The notes below the pieces were generated by a model that saw only the letters and a program-made list of their open reading frames with translations, searched no databases and was not told the origin of the DNA. Made by a program: the position numbers and the translations under genes. Source: Gemmatimonadota bacterium (lineage in GTDB: Bacteria; Gemmatimonadota; Gemmatimonadetes; Longimicrobiales; Gaopeijiaceae). From it: a stretch of DNA of 56,401 bases. Within the stretch, counting starts at the first letter, position 1, and the number at the start of each line of letters is the position of its first letter. The DNA is taken from the NCBI GenBank assembly GCA_016209885.1, contig JACQVF010000005.1, positions 1-56,401 of the forward strand, in the 5' to 3' direction. Below, piece after piece: positions 7,260 to 15,736 of the stretch.

Positions 7260-9515
7260 TCAAAACGTCCATTCCATCCCGACTACGGGGAGAAACGAGA
7301 GCTCGGCGACCGGCCGAACGCGGGGGTCGTGCCACGGCTCGAAGTAGTAGAAGAGCGCGTCTCGGCGGTCGAGGGCGTTGAGCAACTTCGCGTACGGCCG
7401 GATCTCGACGCGGCGGCCGGCCCAGCCGGGGCGCAGGATCCCGAAGACCTCCAGATCCAGCCGCAGGAAGTCCTCGGTCGGCCCGCCGGCGAGGGGCGCG
7501 CTGGATTCGACGATCTCGCGTCCGGCCAGACGGGTAGGCGGCCCGGCTGCGTCGGCGGTCTCGCGCCGGCTGACCGGGATGGTCGTGTAGGGGAGCCCGT
7601 CGCCGAACGCGAGGCGCAGGTCGATGCCCGCCCGCTCGGCCACGCGTCCCGTGACCCCGGCGCTCAAGAGGTGTCGGCCCTGGAAGCGCGAGCGAGCGGT
7701 GCGCTCCGCCTCCCAGTACCAGGTCAGGGAGTACCCCAGCCAGGCGGTGGCCCGCGGCCCCTGGCGCAGGATGCGGAGATCAATCCCGGAGGCGTTGAGC
7801 GCGGCGCCGTCCGCGCCGGTGGTACCCGTGAAGCGTTTGACGAACCCCTCCAGCCCCAGATGGAGCCCCGGGGTGAGCAACTGGTCCAGCGCGAGGACCA
7901 CGTGAGACCCGCTGGCGACGGGAAGGATCGGCTCACCCGCCGGCACCGCGGTGTCCCCGGCAGCGATCCGCACAAGCGTGTCCGCGTTGCGAACGAGCTG
8001 GTGGTAGCGCCCCAGCGCCAGCGTGACGAGGGCGTCCTCCGTGAGCAGCCACGTGACGGCCAGACGCGGCGCCGCGCGCACGCCGCTCTCCGTGGAGAAA
8101 TGGTCCAGCCTGAGTCCGCCGCGTATCCGGAGCTCGAGACCCAGCGGCCCCTCGCCTTCCACGTAGCCGCCCGCCGCCGTCGCGCCCGTGCTCACCTCGA
8201 AGGCGGTCGGATCCGGCGCCGTGAGGGCGCGGGCGCCGTACTCCGTGGCGAGGTGGTCGAACGACGCCCCGTAACGCAGAACTCCCGAGCCCAGCTCACG
8301 GCGCAGGTCCGCGGCGAAGCGGGTGCGCTCCGAGGTGCCGCGGGCGATGCGCGGCAGAACCCCCGCCAGCGGCAGCCGGGCGTCGTAGCGCGTGAAGGCG
8401 CCGCGCAGCTCGATGGCCGTGCTTCCGAGCGACCCTTCGTAGCCGAGCGCCAGTACGTTGTTTCCCCACCGCGCGTCGTCCGCCCCTCTGCTCACCGGGC
8501 CCGCCGCCGCTCCGGCTCCGCTGAGGTCCAGGTACACGGACTCGCGGTTCCAGAATCCGGTGGCGGAGACCCGCTGGCCGGGTCGCGGCTCGAGCTCGAG
8601 GCGCGCCAGCGCGTCCAGGTAGCCGTAGGGCGAGCGTCCGCTCCACAGGAGTCCGTCGGCCAGGCGATGCAGCGCCCGCGAGGTGAAGCCGAGCGCCGCG
8701 TGGCTTCCCGCGGGCGCCTCCACGGCGAGACGCGCGCCCAGGAAATCGAGGCCGACCGTGGAGCGGAGCCGGTCCCGGCCCGGAGCGCGCGTGCGCAGAT
8801 CCAGGATGTAGGAGAGCCCTCCATCGTAGCGAGCGGGGGCGCCGCCCACGTACAGGTCCGCGCGCCTCAGGGTCGTTGCCTCGAAGCTGGGGAGCAGCCC
8901 TCCCAAGTGGAACGGCGTGTAGACGGGCGCGCCGTCCAGGAGCACGAGCTTGAGGTCGGCCGTCGAGCCGCGCATGAACAGGACGTCCGAGGGGTCCGGT
9001 GGCTCGCCGCCGGCGGCGCTTCGTGCCGCGGCCGCGAGCCCCAGCTCCGCAAGCCCCGGGCTCGCTTCCAGGGCGCGCAACGTGGCCTCGGCCAGGCTGG
9101 TGGCCGGCCGCCGCACCGTGTCGAGGATCGGTGCGGGGAGCTCGCCCCACACCGTGATGGGCGCCAGGCGCACGGGCTCGCGCTCGAGCTCGAGGTCCAG
9201 GACCACCGTGCCGTCCGCGGGCACGAGCACCTCCACCTCCAGCGTCCTGTAGCCCACGTGCAACGCCCGCAAGCGCCGGCGTCCGACCGGCACGTTGCGG
9301 AGCGCGTAAGAACCGCTCTGGTCCGCCACGGCGGTGAGCGCTCCGCCGGGCGTGTCGGCCACCTCGACGAGCGCGAACGCCAGCGGCCCAACCGCTGTCT
9401 CCATCTGACCGCGCACCGTGCCGCGAATTGCCCCGGACCCCGCCTGCTGCGGTGCCGCCGGCGCCAGGCCGGGGAAGACGACGAGGAGGGCGAGGATCGT
9501 CGCGTTCACGGACAT
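7260..9515 (-). CDS. TonB-dependent outer-membrane receptor with carboxypeptidase-regulatory-like N-domain
   Basis: A 751-residue exported receptor. Residues 1-20 form a signal peptide. Residues about 28-115 form a carboxypeptidase-regulatory-like beta-sandwich (GAIRGTV, SGSYALRNVPVGRRRL, ALHVGYRTLEVEVLV). A plug follows (DVLFMRGSTADLKLVLLDG, PVYTPFHLGGLLPSF), then a barrel ending in a terminal Phe (GMEWTF), as expected for BAM-assembled proteins. Ligand is unknown. ATG 9515 gives the signal peptide, although the frame stays open to 10379. It is the third gene after the ECF sigma and anti-sigma, separated from the anti-sigma gene by 131 bp, so the receptor is probably their target or sensor partner. 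Confidence 0.88.
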   Translation of the reverse strand: MSVNATILALLVVFPGLAPAAPQQAGSGAIRGTVRGQMETAVGPLAFALVEVADTPGGALTAVADQSGSYALRNVPVGRRRLRALHVGYRTLEVEVLVPADGTVVLDLELEREPVRLAPITVWGELPAPILDTVRRPATSLAEATLRALEASPGLAELGLAAAARSAAGGEPPDPSDVLFMRGSTADLKLVLLDGAPVYTPFHLGGLLPSFEATTLRRADLYVGGAPARYDGGLSYILDLRTRAPGRDRLRSTVGLDFLGARLAVEAPAGSHAALGFTSRALHRLADGLLWSGRSPYGYLDALARLELEPRPGQRVSATGFWNRESVYLDLSGAGAAAGPVSRGADDARWGNNVLALGYEGSLGSTAIELRGAFTRYDARLPLAGVLPRIARGTSERTRFAADLRRELGSGVLRYGASFDHLATEYGARALTAPDPTAFEVSTGATAAGGYVEGEGPLGLELRIRGGLRLDHFSTESGVRAAPRLAVTWLLTEDALVTLALGRYHQLVRNADTLVRIAAGDTAVPAGEPILPVASGSHVVLALDQLLTPGLHLGLEGFVKRFTGTTGADGAALNASGIDLRILRQGPRATAWLGYSLTWYWEAERTARSRFQGRHLLSAGVTGRVAERAGIDLRLAFGDGLPYTTIPVSRRETADAAGPPTRLAGREIVESSAPLAGGPTEDFLRLDLEVFGILRPGWAGRRVEIRPYAKLLNALDRRDALFYYFEPWHDPRVRPVAELSFLPVVGMEWTF

Positions 9516-9646
9516 CTTGGGGTTCTGTTCTTCCGGCTTCGATCTCCGGAATCGGACTGGGCGCGAGACGGCTGCGCACTGCGCTACCCCGCGCCCTGCG
9601 CTGTCCCTCTCCCGTACACCCGGCGCGCTCCCGCGGTCCAGGCGTC

Positions 9647-10480
9647 TCAGCGCTCTGGACCGCCGGGCGGCAGCCGGAACCGGATCTCCGCCCCGGCGCT
9701 GTCGCGCTGCGGCCCCAGGAGCTCCAGGCGATCGCCCACCTTGCGCAGGAACAGCTCGCCGCCCACCTCCACGGTGGCCTGCTGCGCGGCGCGGGGGATC
9801 TCCACGCGCACGTCCGTTCCGGCCACGGCGGCTTCCACCAGCCCCGGCGCGGTGCGGAAGCGGGTGCCCACCCCCGCATACACGCCGGCGACGCCGGCGT
9901 CCGTGAGCTGCACGCGGATCACGGCGCCCGGTGGGACCTGGGTGAGGGATATGCGGACGCGGCCGCCCGCCGGTCCAACCCGGACGCCGGTCGCGCCAGA
10001 CTCGCGCTCGGCCGCGGCGGGGGCGGGTGGGGTCAGGGTGCCGGCCTCGGGCCGGAGCGCCCGGACTACGCCCTCCCACCCGACCGCGATCCACGCCCGC
10101 AGGGGCGATCCCGGGACCGCTATGGCCACGACGCCGCCCAGCGCGATCAACACCGCCGCCGCCCGGGCGAGCGTCGGACGCGGCAGCCGCAGTGAGAGGC
10201 GGCCGGCACCGCCTCTGACCGCCAGCGTACGTGGGGACGCGGACCGCGCAGCGGTACGCCGCCTCACCGTGGCCCGCGCGCGCCCCAGATCCGGGGAGAT
10301 ATCCACGACCGCCAGCGCCCCGGACACGGTCGTGGCGAGAACACGCAGCTCTTCCAGCGCGCCCGCGCACGCCTGGCAAGCGGCAACGTGCTCGACTGCG
10401 GTCTCACGATCCGCGCCCGCAAGCTCACCGTCGAGCAGCGCGCGTAGCGCGCCCTCATCCAGATGCGTCACCTGCGCCAT
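9647..10480 (-). CDS. zinc-finger anti-sigma factor
   Basis: A 277-residue membrane anti-sigma factor. The N-terminal zinc-finger domain has H31-x3-C35-x2-C38, the anti-sigma zinc motif. One transmembrane helix lies at about 118-137, and a periplasmic domain of about 130 residues follows. ATG 10480 lies inside the 3' end of the ECF sigma gene (26-nt overlap), which suggests translational coupling and equimolar production. An upstream in-frame start at 10525 is possible. It should hold the sigma factor at the membrane until an envelope signal arrives, probably linked to the receptor encoded downstream. Confidence 0.87.
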   Translation of the reverse strand: MAQVTHLDEGALRALLDGELAGADRETAVEHVAACQACAGALEELRVLATTVSGALAVVDISPDLGRARATVRRRTAARSASPRTLAVRGGAGRLSLRLPRPTLARAAAVLIALGGVVAIAVPGSPLRAWIAVGWEGVVRALRPEAGTLTPPAPAAAERESGATGVRVGPAGGRVRISLTQVPPGAVIRVQLTDAGVAGVYAGVGTRFRTAPGLVEAAVAGTDVRVEIPRAAQQATVEVGGELFLRKVGDRLELLGPQRDSAGAEIRFRLPPGGPER

Positions 10481-10958
10481 AGCGGCTCCGATAGACCTCC
10501 GCAAAGCGACGTTGCGCGCGGGCAAGGAGGGTGCCCACGGAGGTGGCTGCGACGCCCACGAGCTCGGCGATCTCCCTGTACGAGAACCCTTCCTCCCTCA
10601 TGAGCAGCATCTCGCGGTCCCGGGCGTCGAGGGTGTCCAGGGCGTCCCGGACCGCCGCGATCTCCTGGGCACGCTCGACCCCTGCGCCCGGCGATGTGCC
10701 TCCCGACGGCAGCACCGGGTTCGCCTCCAGCAGGCGGCGGCGGCCCACCCCGATCCGCGCGCGATCCCGCCCCAGGTTGGTGGCCACCTTGAACAGCCAG
10801 ACCCGGAGCCCCTGGGGCTCGCCCGAGACCTTCCGCTCGAACAGCCGGACGAACGCTTCCTGGGCCAGATCCTCGGCCACGTCGGCATCGCCGGTGAGCC
10901 GGTGGCAGTACCGGAAGAGCGACGGGTACACATCCGCGAACAGGGCTTCAAAGTCCAC
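10455..10958 (-). CDS. ECF RNA polymerase sigma factor
   Basis: A 167-residue sigma-70 family protein with only regions 2 and 4. Region 2 is at residues about 10-75 (LFRYCHRLTGD, DLAQEAFVRLF, LFKVATNLGRD), and region 4 at about 105-155 (DREMLLMREEGFSYREIAEL with the following VAATSVGTLLARAQRRF helix). It heads the operon with the anti-sigma factor and the TonB-dependent receptor. The element at 11014-11045, 56-87 nt upstream, recurs before the barrel protein gene, so autoregulation and control of that gene are likely. Confidence 0.93.
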   Translation of the reverse strand: MDFEALFADVYPSLFRYCHRLTGDADVAEDLAQEAFVRLFERKVSGEPQGLRVWLFKVATNLGRDRARIGVGRRRLLEANPVLPSGGTSPGAGVERAQEIAAVRDALDTLDARDREMLLMREEGFSYREIAELVGVAATSVGTLLARAQRRFAEVYRSRYGAGDASG

Positions 10959-11013
10959 GGCGCTCCGTGGGTAGGGGTCACAGCCCCGTCGTGCGACCGG
11001 TTCGCCTTACCTC

Positions 11014-11045
11014 ATGAACGAGCGGAGCCGGGCCCGTGTGACGGG
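11014..11045 (-). promoter_or_regulatory. shared element, copy 1, upstream of the ECF sigma gene
   Basis: AACGAGCGGAGCC, five bases, then CCGTGTGACGGG on the plus strand. The 12-bp right block is identical in the copy at 7181-7213 and the left block differs at two positions. On the minus strand the right block plus its neighbour forms a dyad CCCGT-CAC-ACGGG. It may be an ECF promoter recognised by the sigma factor it precedes, or an operator for an unseen regulator. Confidence 0.55.
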
Positions 11046-11154
11046 GACGGCCCCGCTTATGCCCGGCCCGCGAGGCGCGAGGGGCGCGGGCAAGTGAACC
11101 AAGCGGGCAAGGCGTGGTGTGCGACGCAACGCCTCGTTATTCTTTATAGCGGTT

Positions 11155-11173
11155 GTGTTCCGGTCCGGAACAC
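11155..11173. promoter_or_regulatory. perfect 19-bp palindrome, candidate operator
   Basis: GTGTTCCGGTCCGGAACAC has 9-bp arms around a single central T. It lies 59 nt upstream of the lipoprotein ATG and just after the sequence TTTATAGC, a weak -10-like stretch. A direct repeat GGTAACC-TC-GGTAACC follows at about 11191-11206. Such a palindrome is typical of a dimeric regulator; which one is unknown. Confidence 0.5.
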
Positions 11174-11231
11174 GGGTCCGCGTCATCTTCGGTAACCTCG
11201 GTAACCCGTTTCACGCCGAAAGGAGGGGACG

Positions 11232-11765
11232 ATGATCACCCGCCGCGTCATGCTTCCCGCCATGCTCGCCGCCGCACTTCTCTCTGCGTGCCAGCCCCAG
11301 GCGCCCCAGCCGGCCGGACTCACGGACCAGGACAGGGCCGCCATCGATGGGATCCGGCAGGCATATGTCCAGGCCATCCAGAACAAGGACTACGCATCCA
11401 TCCTGGCGCTCTACACCGACGATGCGATGGAGATGTTCAGTCATGAGCCGATGCGCCAGGGAAAAGCCGCCATCGAGCAGGCGCTCAACGCGATGCCGCC
11501 GGTCACCGCCTTTACGGCGACGGCCATGGCGACCGAGGGGATGGGCGATCTGGCGTACCAGGTGGGCATGTACTCCATCACCGTGGCCGCCGACACCATG
11601 GCCGCCGGCGGCGCCGCACAGCCCGCTACGAGTACCGGTCATTACCTCGTGATCGTCCGCAAGCAGGCCGATGGCACCTGGAAGGTCACTCATGCCATCA
11701 CGAACTCGGACCAGCCGATGCAGGCGCCCGGGATGATGGCGCAGCCCATGCAGCCCCCGATGTAA
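11232..11765 (+). CDS. SnoaL/DUF4440-like lipoprotein
   Basis: A 177-residue lipoprotein: a positively charged start, then a hydrophobic stretch ending LAAALLSAC with the lipidated Cys at residue 20. A cystatin-like SnoaL/DUF4440 fold follows (IDGIRQAYVQAIQNKDYASI, ALYTDDAM, GKAAIEQAL, TGHYLVIVRKQADGTWKV). Members of this fold bind small ligands or act as isomerases, but no catalytic assignment can be made here. The tail is rich in Met, Pro and Gln (QAPGMMAQPMQPPM), which might bind metal. AAAGGAGGGG precedes ATG 11232. It stands alone, behind a 19-bp palindrome and before a strong hairpin. Confidence 0.82.
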   Translation: MITRRVMLPAMLAAALLSACQPQAPQPAGLTDQDRAAIDGIRQAYVQAIQNKDYASILALYTDDAMEMFSHEPMRQGKAAIEQALNAMPPVTAFTATAMATEGMGDLAYQVGMYSITVAADTMAAGGAAQPATSTGHYLVIVRKQADGTWKVTHAITNSDQPMQAPGMMAQPMQPPM

Positions 11766-11831
11766 CGGCCGGAACTCGGGTCTGGCGGAACACCGGCCGG
11801 CGGACTGGGACGCGTTCACCCGGCGACAGCA

Positions 11832-11868
11832 GAAACGCCGTGGGAGCTGCTCATTCCCACGGCGTTTC
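11832..11868. terminator. bidirectional hairpin between convergent genes
   Basis: GAAACGCCGTGGGA and TCCCACGGCGTTTC form a perfect 14-bp stem with a 9-nt loop. It lies 67 nt after the lipoprotein stop and 130 nt after the nfuA stop on the other strand. The A-rich left foot and T-rich right foot fit a two-way terminator. Confidence 0.75.
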
Positions 11869-11997
11869 GCAGCAGGCGGGATGCCCCGTTGCCTGCAACT
11901 TTCCCCGCACGCTCACGGCGGCGGCCGCATCGGGGGCGGGGGGCGTCGCGCGACCCGCCCGTGCGCCGCACGCGCCGCGTCGCGGCCCACAGTCGGG

Positions 11998-12585
11998 CTA
12001 CGTCGCCTGATAGTAGGGATTCATCCCCGCGGCGTGATCGGTCACGTCATAGATGGATCGCACCTCCGGCAACGCCTCCCTGATCATCCGCTCGATACCC
12101 TGGCGAAGCGTGATCCGGGCCATGCCGCACCCCTGGCACCCGCCGCTCATCTCGATGTAGACGTCATTCTCCTTGACGTCCACGAGCGCGATGTGGCCGC
12201 CATGGGCGGCGATCGCGGGGTTGATCCGCTCGCTGATGATCGTGGCCACCCGCTCGGCCAGTGGGCCGTTCAGCGCGGGCCGCGGCGCCGGCGCGAGGTT
12301 CGGGTTTCGGACCTCGAAGCCCTCCTCCGTCAGCCGCTGCACGTAATCCACGGTGGAACCCTCGATCCGCTTCGCGCTCTCCGCGTTCAGCACGACCTTG
12401 AAGCCGTCCATGTCGAGAACGATGTCTTCGGGCGCCGTCTCACCCTCGTCCACGAGCACGAACTCGTAGTCGGGGGCGAGCGGGCTTCCACCGTTCACGG
12501 AGATGCGGAGCGCCAGGCTCTCCATCCCGGGCTGGCCGAGATAGGAGAGCACCATCTCCCGTGCGGTTTCGGTAAACGTGAGCAT
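11998..12585 (-). CDS. nfuA: NfuA-type iron-sulfur cluster carrier
   Basis: A 195-residue protein with an N-terminal HesB/IscA-like domain (residues 1-95; ALRISVNGG, EFVLVDEGE) lacking the usual cysteines. A C-terminal NifU-like domain follows (about 110-185) with the cluster motif GGCQGCGMA, a CxxC. This is the E. coli NfuA arrangement, which receives Fe-S clusters and delivers them to client enzymes. The nearby endonuclease III is a possible Fe-S client. CTGAGGAGGAAGACA precedes ATG 12585, an excellent ribosome site, which rules out the very long upstream open frame. It is transcribed divergently from glyS. Confidence 0.92.
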   Translation of the reverse strand: MLTFTETAREMVLSYLGQPGMESLALRISVNGGSPLAPDYEFVLVDEGETAPEDIVLDMDGFKVVLNAESAKRIEGSTVDYVQRLTEEGFEVRNPNLAPAPRPALNGPLAERVATIISERINPAIAAHGGHIALVDVKENDVYIEMSGGCQGCGMARITLRQGIERMIREALPEVRSIYDVTDHAAGMNPYYQAT

Positions 12586-12673
12586 TGTCTTCCTCCTCAG
12601 CCGTCGTAGCGAGCCGGGCGGCGAGCGGGCGCTTTCTTCCTCGTAGTCCAGGGTCCCGACAGGGCACAAGTGC

Positions 12674-12701
12674 ATCATAACAGCATGGCGCCCCGGCACA
12701 A
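12674..12701 (-). promoter_or_regulatory. putative nfuA promoter
   Basis: On the minus strand TTGTGC and TATGAT (5/6 to the -10 consensus) are 16 bp apart in the nfuA-glyS gap. They lie about 90 nt upstream of ATG 12585. The -35 match is poor. Confidence 0.35.
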
Positions 12702-12834
12702 CAGGGGTGGCTTGGGGGCCCTGTTGCTGGATCGCGGCTACCCCCTGTAGCTTCGCGCCTTCCGGTGAGTGGGACGCGGCGCCATCTTTGACGGAATTCC
12801 TGGACGGTCCAAGGCCGTGGATACGGCGAGGCCG

Positions 12835-14205
12835 ATGGTGGAGAGCACGGACAGCGCGGTGATGGACAAGCTCGTGTCGCTGGCGAAGCGGCGCGGGTTC
12901 ATCTTCCAGTCGTCGGAGATCTATGGCGGCACCGGCTCGGTCTGGGACTACGGGCCCCTGGGCGTCGAGCTCAAGCGCAACCTGCGGGGGCGCTGGTGGA
13001 AGGCCATGGTCCACCAGCGGGACGACATCGAGGGGCTGGACGCGGCGATCCTCATGCACCCGCGGGTGTGGGAGGCGAGCGGGCACGTAGAGGGCTTCAG
13101 CGACCCGCTCGTGGAGTGCCGGAACTGCCACCGGCGCTTTCGGGCCGACGATCCGGAGATTGGCGGTGACCAGTGCCCGGTCTGCGGCTCGCGGGACTGC
13201 TTCACCGAACCGCGGATGTTCAACCTCATGTTCAGGACGTTCATGGGCCCGGTCGAGGACGCGGCCTCCACCGTCTACCTGCGGCCCGAGACGGCGCAGG
13301 GGATCTACGTGAACTTCCTGAACGTGCTCAACAGTGCACGGCAGAAGATCCCGTTCGGGATCGCCCAGATGGGCAAGGCGTTCCGCAACGAGATCACGCC
13401 CGGCAACTTCATCTTCCGAACGCGGGAGTTCGAGCAGGCGGAGATGCAGTTCTTCGTCGAGCCCAGGACCGACGAGGAGTGGCTCGAGTACTGGAAGGGC
13501 CAGCGCATGGCGTGGATCGTCGAGCTGGGGATCCGCGCCGAGAACCTGCGCTTCCACGAGCACGCGCCCGAGGAGCTGGCCCACTACGCGAAGAAGGCGT
13601 ACGACATCCAGTATTGCTTCCCCTTCGGCTGGCAGGAGTTCGAGGGGATCCACAACCGTACGGACTTCGACCTCTCGCGCCACCAGGAGTACTCGGGGAA
13701 GAGGCTCGAGTACTTCGACCCGGTGACCCAGCGACGCTACCTCCCGTACATCATCGAGACATCGGCCGGCATCGATCGCACGCTCCTGGTGGTCCTGACG
13801 GACGCATACCACGAGGAGGAGGTCGAGGGCGAGACGCGGGTCGTGTTGCGGCTGCATCCGGCGCTCGCGCCCCTCAAGGTGGCTGTGTTCCCCCTGGTCC
13901 GTAAGGACGGGATGCCGGAGATCGCCGTCGAGATCCACGCCGCGCTGCGGGCGGCGGCGATCCCTTCCTTCTACGACGACTCGGGCTCCATTGGCCGACG
14001 CTACCGCCGCCAGGACGAGGCGGGCACGCCCTGGTGCGTCACCGTGGACGGGCAGAGCACACAGGATGGGACGGTGACGATCCGCGACCGCGATACGCTG
14101 CGCCAGATCCGCGTGTCCGCGAACGCCATCGTCGAGTGGGTCAGCGACCAGCTCGCGCGGCCGTACGTGCCACCGCCCCCGTCCGCCAGATCGGCGAGCG
14201 GGTGA
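12835..14205 (+). CDS. glyS: glycyl-tRNA synthetase, homodimeric type
   Basis: Class II aminoacyl-tRNA synthetase of about 456 residues, of the alpha2 (GlyQS) type. It starts with the family sequence MDKLVSLAKRRGFIF and SEIYGG. Other markers are a cysteine pair region (CRNC and CPVC), motif 2 with FRNEITP, the glycine-specific EFEQAEMQFF, and motif 3 with ETSAGIDRTLL. An anticodon-binding domain covers the last 110 residues. Start could be ATG 12835 or 12862 (just before MDKLVS); the frame is open to 12769. The next gene, an NSS symporter, follows after 18 bp, so the two are likely cotranscribed. No T-box leader could be recognised. Confidence 0.95.
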   Translation: MVESTDSAVMDKLVSLAKRRGFIFQSSEIYGGTGSVWDYGPLGVELKRNLRGRWWKAMVHQRDDIEGLDAAILMHPRVWEASGHVEGFSDPLVECRNCHRRFRADDPEIGGDQCPVCGSRDCFTEPRMFNLMFRTFMGPVEDAASTVYLRPETAQGIYVNFLNVLNSARQKIPFGIAQMGKAFRNEITPGNFIFRTREFEQAEMQFFVEPRTDEEWLEYWKGQRMAWIVELGIRAENLRFHEHAPEELAHYAKKAYDIQYCFPFGWQEFEGIHNRTDFDLSRHQEYSGKRLEYFDPVTQRRYLPYIIETSAGIDRTLLVVLTDAYHEEEVEGETRVVLRLHPALAPLKVAVFPLVRKDGMPEIAVEIHAALRAAAIPSFYDDSGSIGRRYRRQDEAGTPWCVTVDGQSTQDGTVTIRDRDTLRQIRVSANAIVEWVSDQLARPYVPPPPSARSASG

Positions 14206-14223
14206 GGGTATCCCAGGACGACC

Positions 14224-15699
14224 ATGTCGGACACGTTCACCTCGCGCTGGGGCATGCTCCTGGCCATGCTGGGCATGGCGGTCGGCACGGGCAACATCTG
14301 GCGCTTCCCGCGGATCGCCGCGTCGAACGGAGGCGGCTCGTTCCTGGTGGCCTGGGTAGTGTTCCTCCTCCTCTGGTCCGTGCCGCTCCTGGTGCTCGAG
14401 TTCGCCATGGGGAAGGGGACCCGCTACGGTCCGGTGGGCGCGTTCGTGAAGACGCTCGGTCCGCGCTTCGGCTGGATGGGCGCGTGGGTCGCGTGGTGCG
14501 CCACGGCCATCATGTTCTACTACAGCGTGGTGATGGGGTGGACGGTCCGCTACTTCTGGGCGAGCGTGACCGGCGAGATCCCGACGGCGGAGCCGGGCGC
14601 GTTCTGGCAGGGGTTCGCGGCCTCGCCGCAGGCGCTCCTCACCCACGTGATCTCCGTGGCGCTGGGCGTCTTCGTGGTGGCGCGTGGCGTGCGCGGGATC
14701 GAGACTGCGGCCCGGATCCTCATCCCCAGCCTGTTCGTGCTGGTGCTCGTTCTGGCGATCCGGGCGGTGACGCTGCCGGGCGCCGCGAGTGGGCTGGCCT
14801 TCCTGTTCACGCCGCATCTGTCCGAGCTGGCGAACTACAGGGTCTGGCTCGAGGCGCTGACGCAGAACGCCTGGGACACGGGGGCGGGCTGGGGGCTCGC
14901 CCTCACCTACGCGGTCTACATGCGCACGCGGGAGGACACGGCACTGAACGCCTTCGTGCTGGGCTTCGGCAACAACTCTGTCTCGCTGCTCGCGGGGATC
15001 ATGGTGCTCTGCACCGTGTTCTCGATCATGCCGGACGCGGCGGGGCAGATCGTGGGCGCGGGCAACGAGGGGCTCACGTTTATCTGGGTGCCTCAGCTCT
15101 TCGCGCGGGTTCCGGCGGGCCGGTTCCTCATGGTGCTCTTCTTCCTCGCTCTCATCTTTGCCGCGTGGACGAGCCTGATCTCCATGATCGAGCTTGCGGC
15201 GCGGGTGCTCGTGGACTGCGGCGTAGCGCGGGGGCGGGCGATCGCGATCGTGGGGGCCTGCGGCCTCGTCTGCGGCGTGCCCAGCGCGCTCAACGTGACG
15301 TTTTTCCAGAACCAGGACTTCGTGTGGGGCGTGGGCCTCATGCTCTCGGGGCTCCTGTTCGCCGTGGCGGTGCTCCGCTACGGGGTCTCGGAGTGGCGCG
15401 AGCGCTTCGTGGACACCGAGGAGTCGGACCTCCGCGTCGGCCGGTGGTGGGACTGGGCGATGCGACTGGTCGTGGTGGAGGCCATCGTGCTCATCGCCTG
15501 GTGGCTCTGGCAGGTGCGCGGCCACGGGCTTTCCGAGATGCTGAACCCGTTCCGTGCGTTCAGCGTCGGCACGGTGCTCGTCCAGTGGGCGATCGTGCTG
15601 GTGGCGCTCATGCTGCTGAACCGGTGGATGGTCACGCGGCTGCGGGCCGAGGAGCGCCCGGGCGCTCCGGAGGGACACATGCCGCCGTCCATCCCCTGA
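14224..15699 (+). CDS. neurotransmitter:sodium symporter (NSS/SNF family)
   Basis: A 491-residue LeuT-fold transporter with about 12 membrane segments. The first helix contains MAVGTGNIWRFPRIAASNGG, the family hallmark that builds the Na1/Na2 and substrate sites. TM6 and TM8 regions (LALTYAVYM; FFLALIFAAWTSLISMIE) are also as expected. Substrate is probably an amino acid; bacterial NSS proteins move amino acids such as Trp, Tyr, Leu, Met or Ala. A MetS-like partner microprotein is not next to it but an isolated candidate lies at 34457. It follows glyS by 18 bp. Confidence 0.93.
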   Translation: MSDTFTSRWGMLLAMLGMAVGTGNIWRFPRIAASNGGGSFLVAWVVFLLLWSVPLLVLEFAMGKGTRYGPVGAFVKTLGPRFGWMGAWVAWCATAIMFYYSVVMGWTVRYFWASVTGEIPTAEPGAFWQGFAASPQALLTHVISVALGVFVVARGVRGIETAARILIPSLFVLVLVLAIRAVTLPGAASGLAFLFTPHLSELANYRVWLEALTQNAWDTGAGWGLALTYAVYMRTREDTALNAFVLGFGNNSVSLLAGIMVLCTVFSIMPDAAGQIVGAGNEGLTFIWVPQLFARVPAGRFLMVLFFLALIFAAWTSLISMIELAARVLVDCGVARGRAIAIVGACGLVCGVPSALNVTFFQNQDFVWGVGLMLSGLLFAVAVLRYGVSEWRERFVDTEESDLRVGRWWDWAMRLVVVEAIVLIAWWLWQVRGHGLSEMLNPFRAFSVGTVLVQWAIVLVALMLLNRWMVTRLRAEERPGAPEGHMPPSIP

Positions 15700-15736
15700 C
15701 GCGGCTCGCCGGCGCCGCTCGCGGACGGCAAAGGCG

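Noticed and set aside
7206..11195. 1329-codon plus-strand open frame opposite the receptor, anti-sigma and sigma genes
   Set aside because: It is antisense to three well recognised genes, rich in Arg/Gly/Pro, without domain likeness or ribosome site. GC-rich coding DNA often keeps the opposite frame open.
12586..12834. T-box riboswitch before glyS
   Set aside because: No T-box sequence, specifier stem or terminator pair could be recognised in the gap.
12586..15678. Long N-terminal extension of the nfuA frame across glyS and the NSS gene
   Set aside because: The part beyond ATG 12585 is shadow sequence; the strong ribosome site directly before that ATG fixes the real start.
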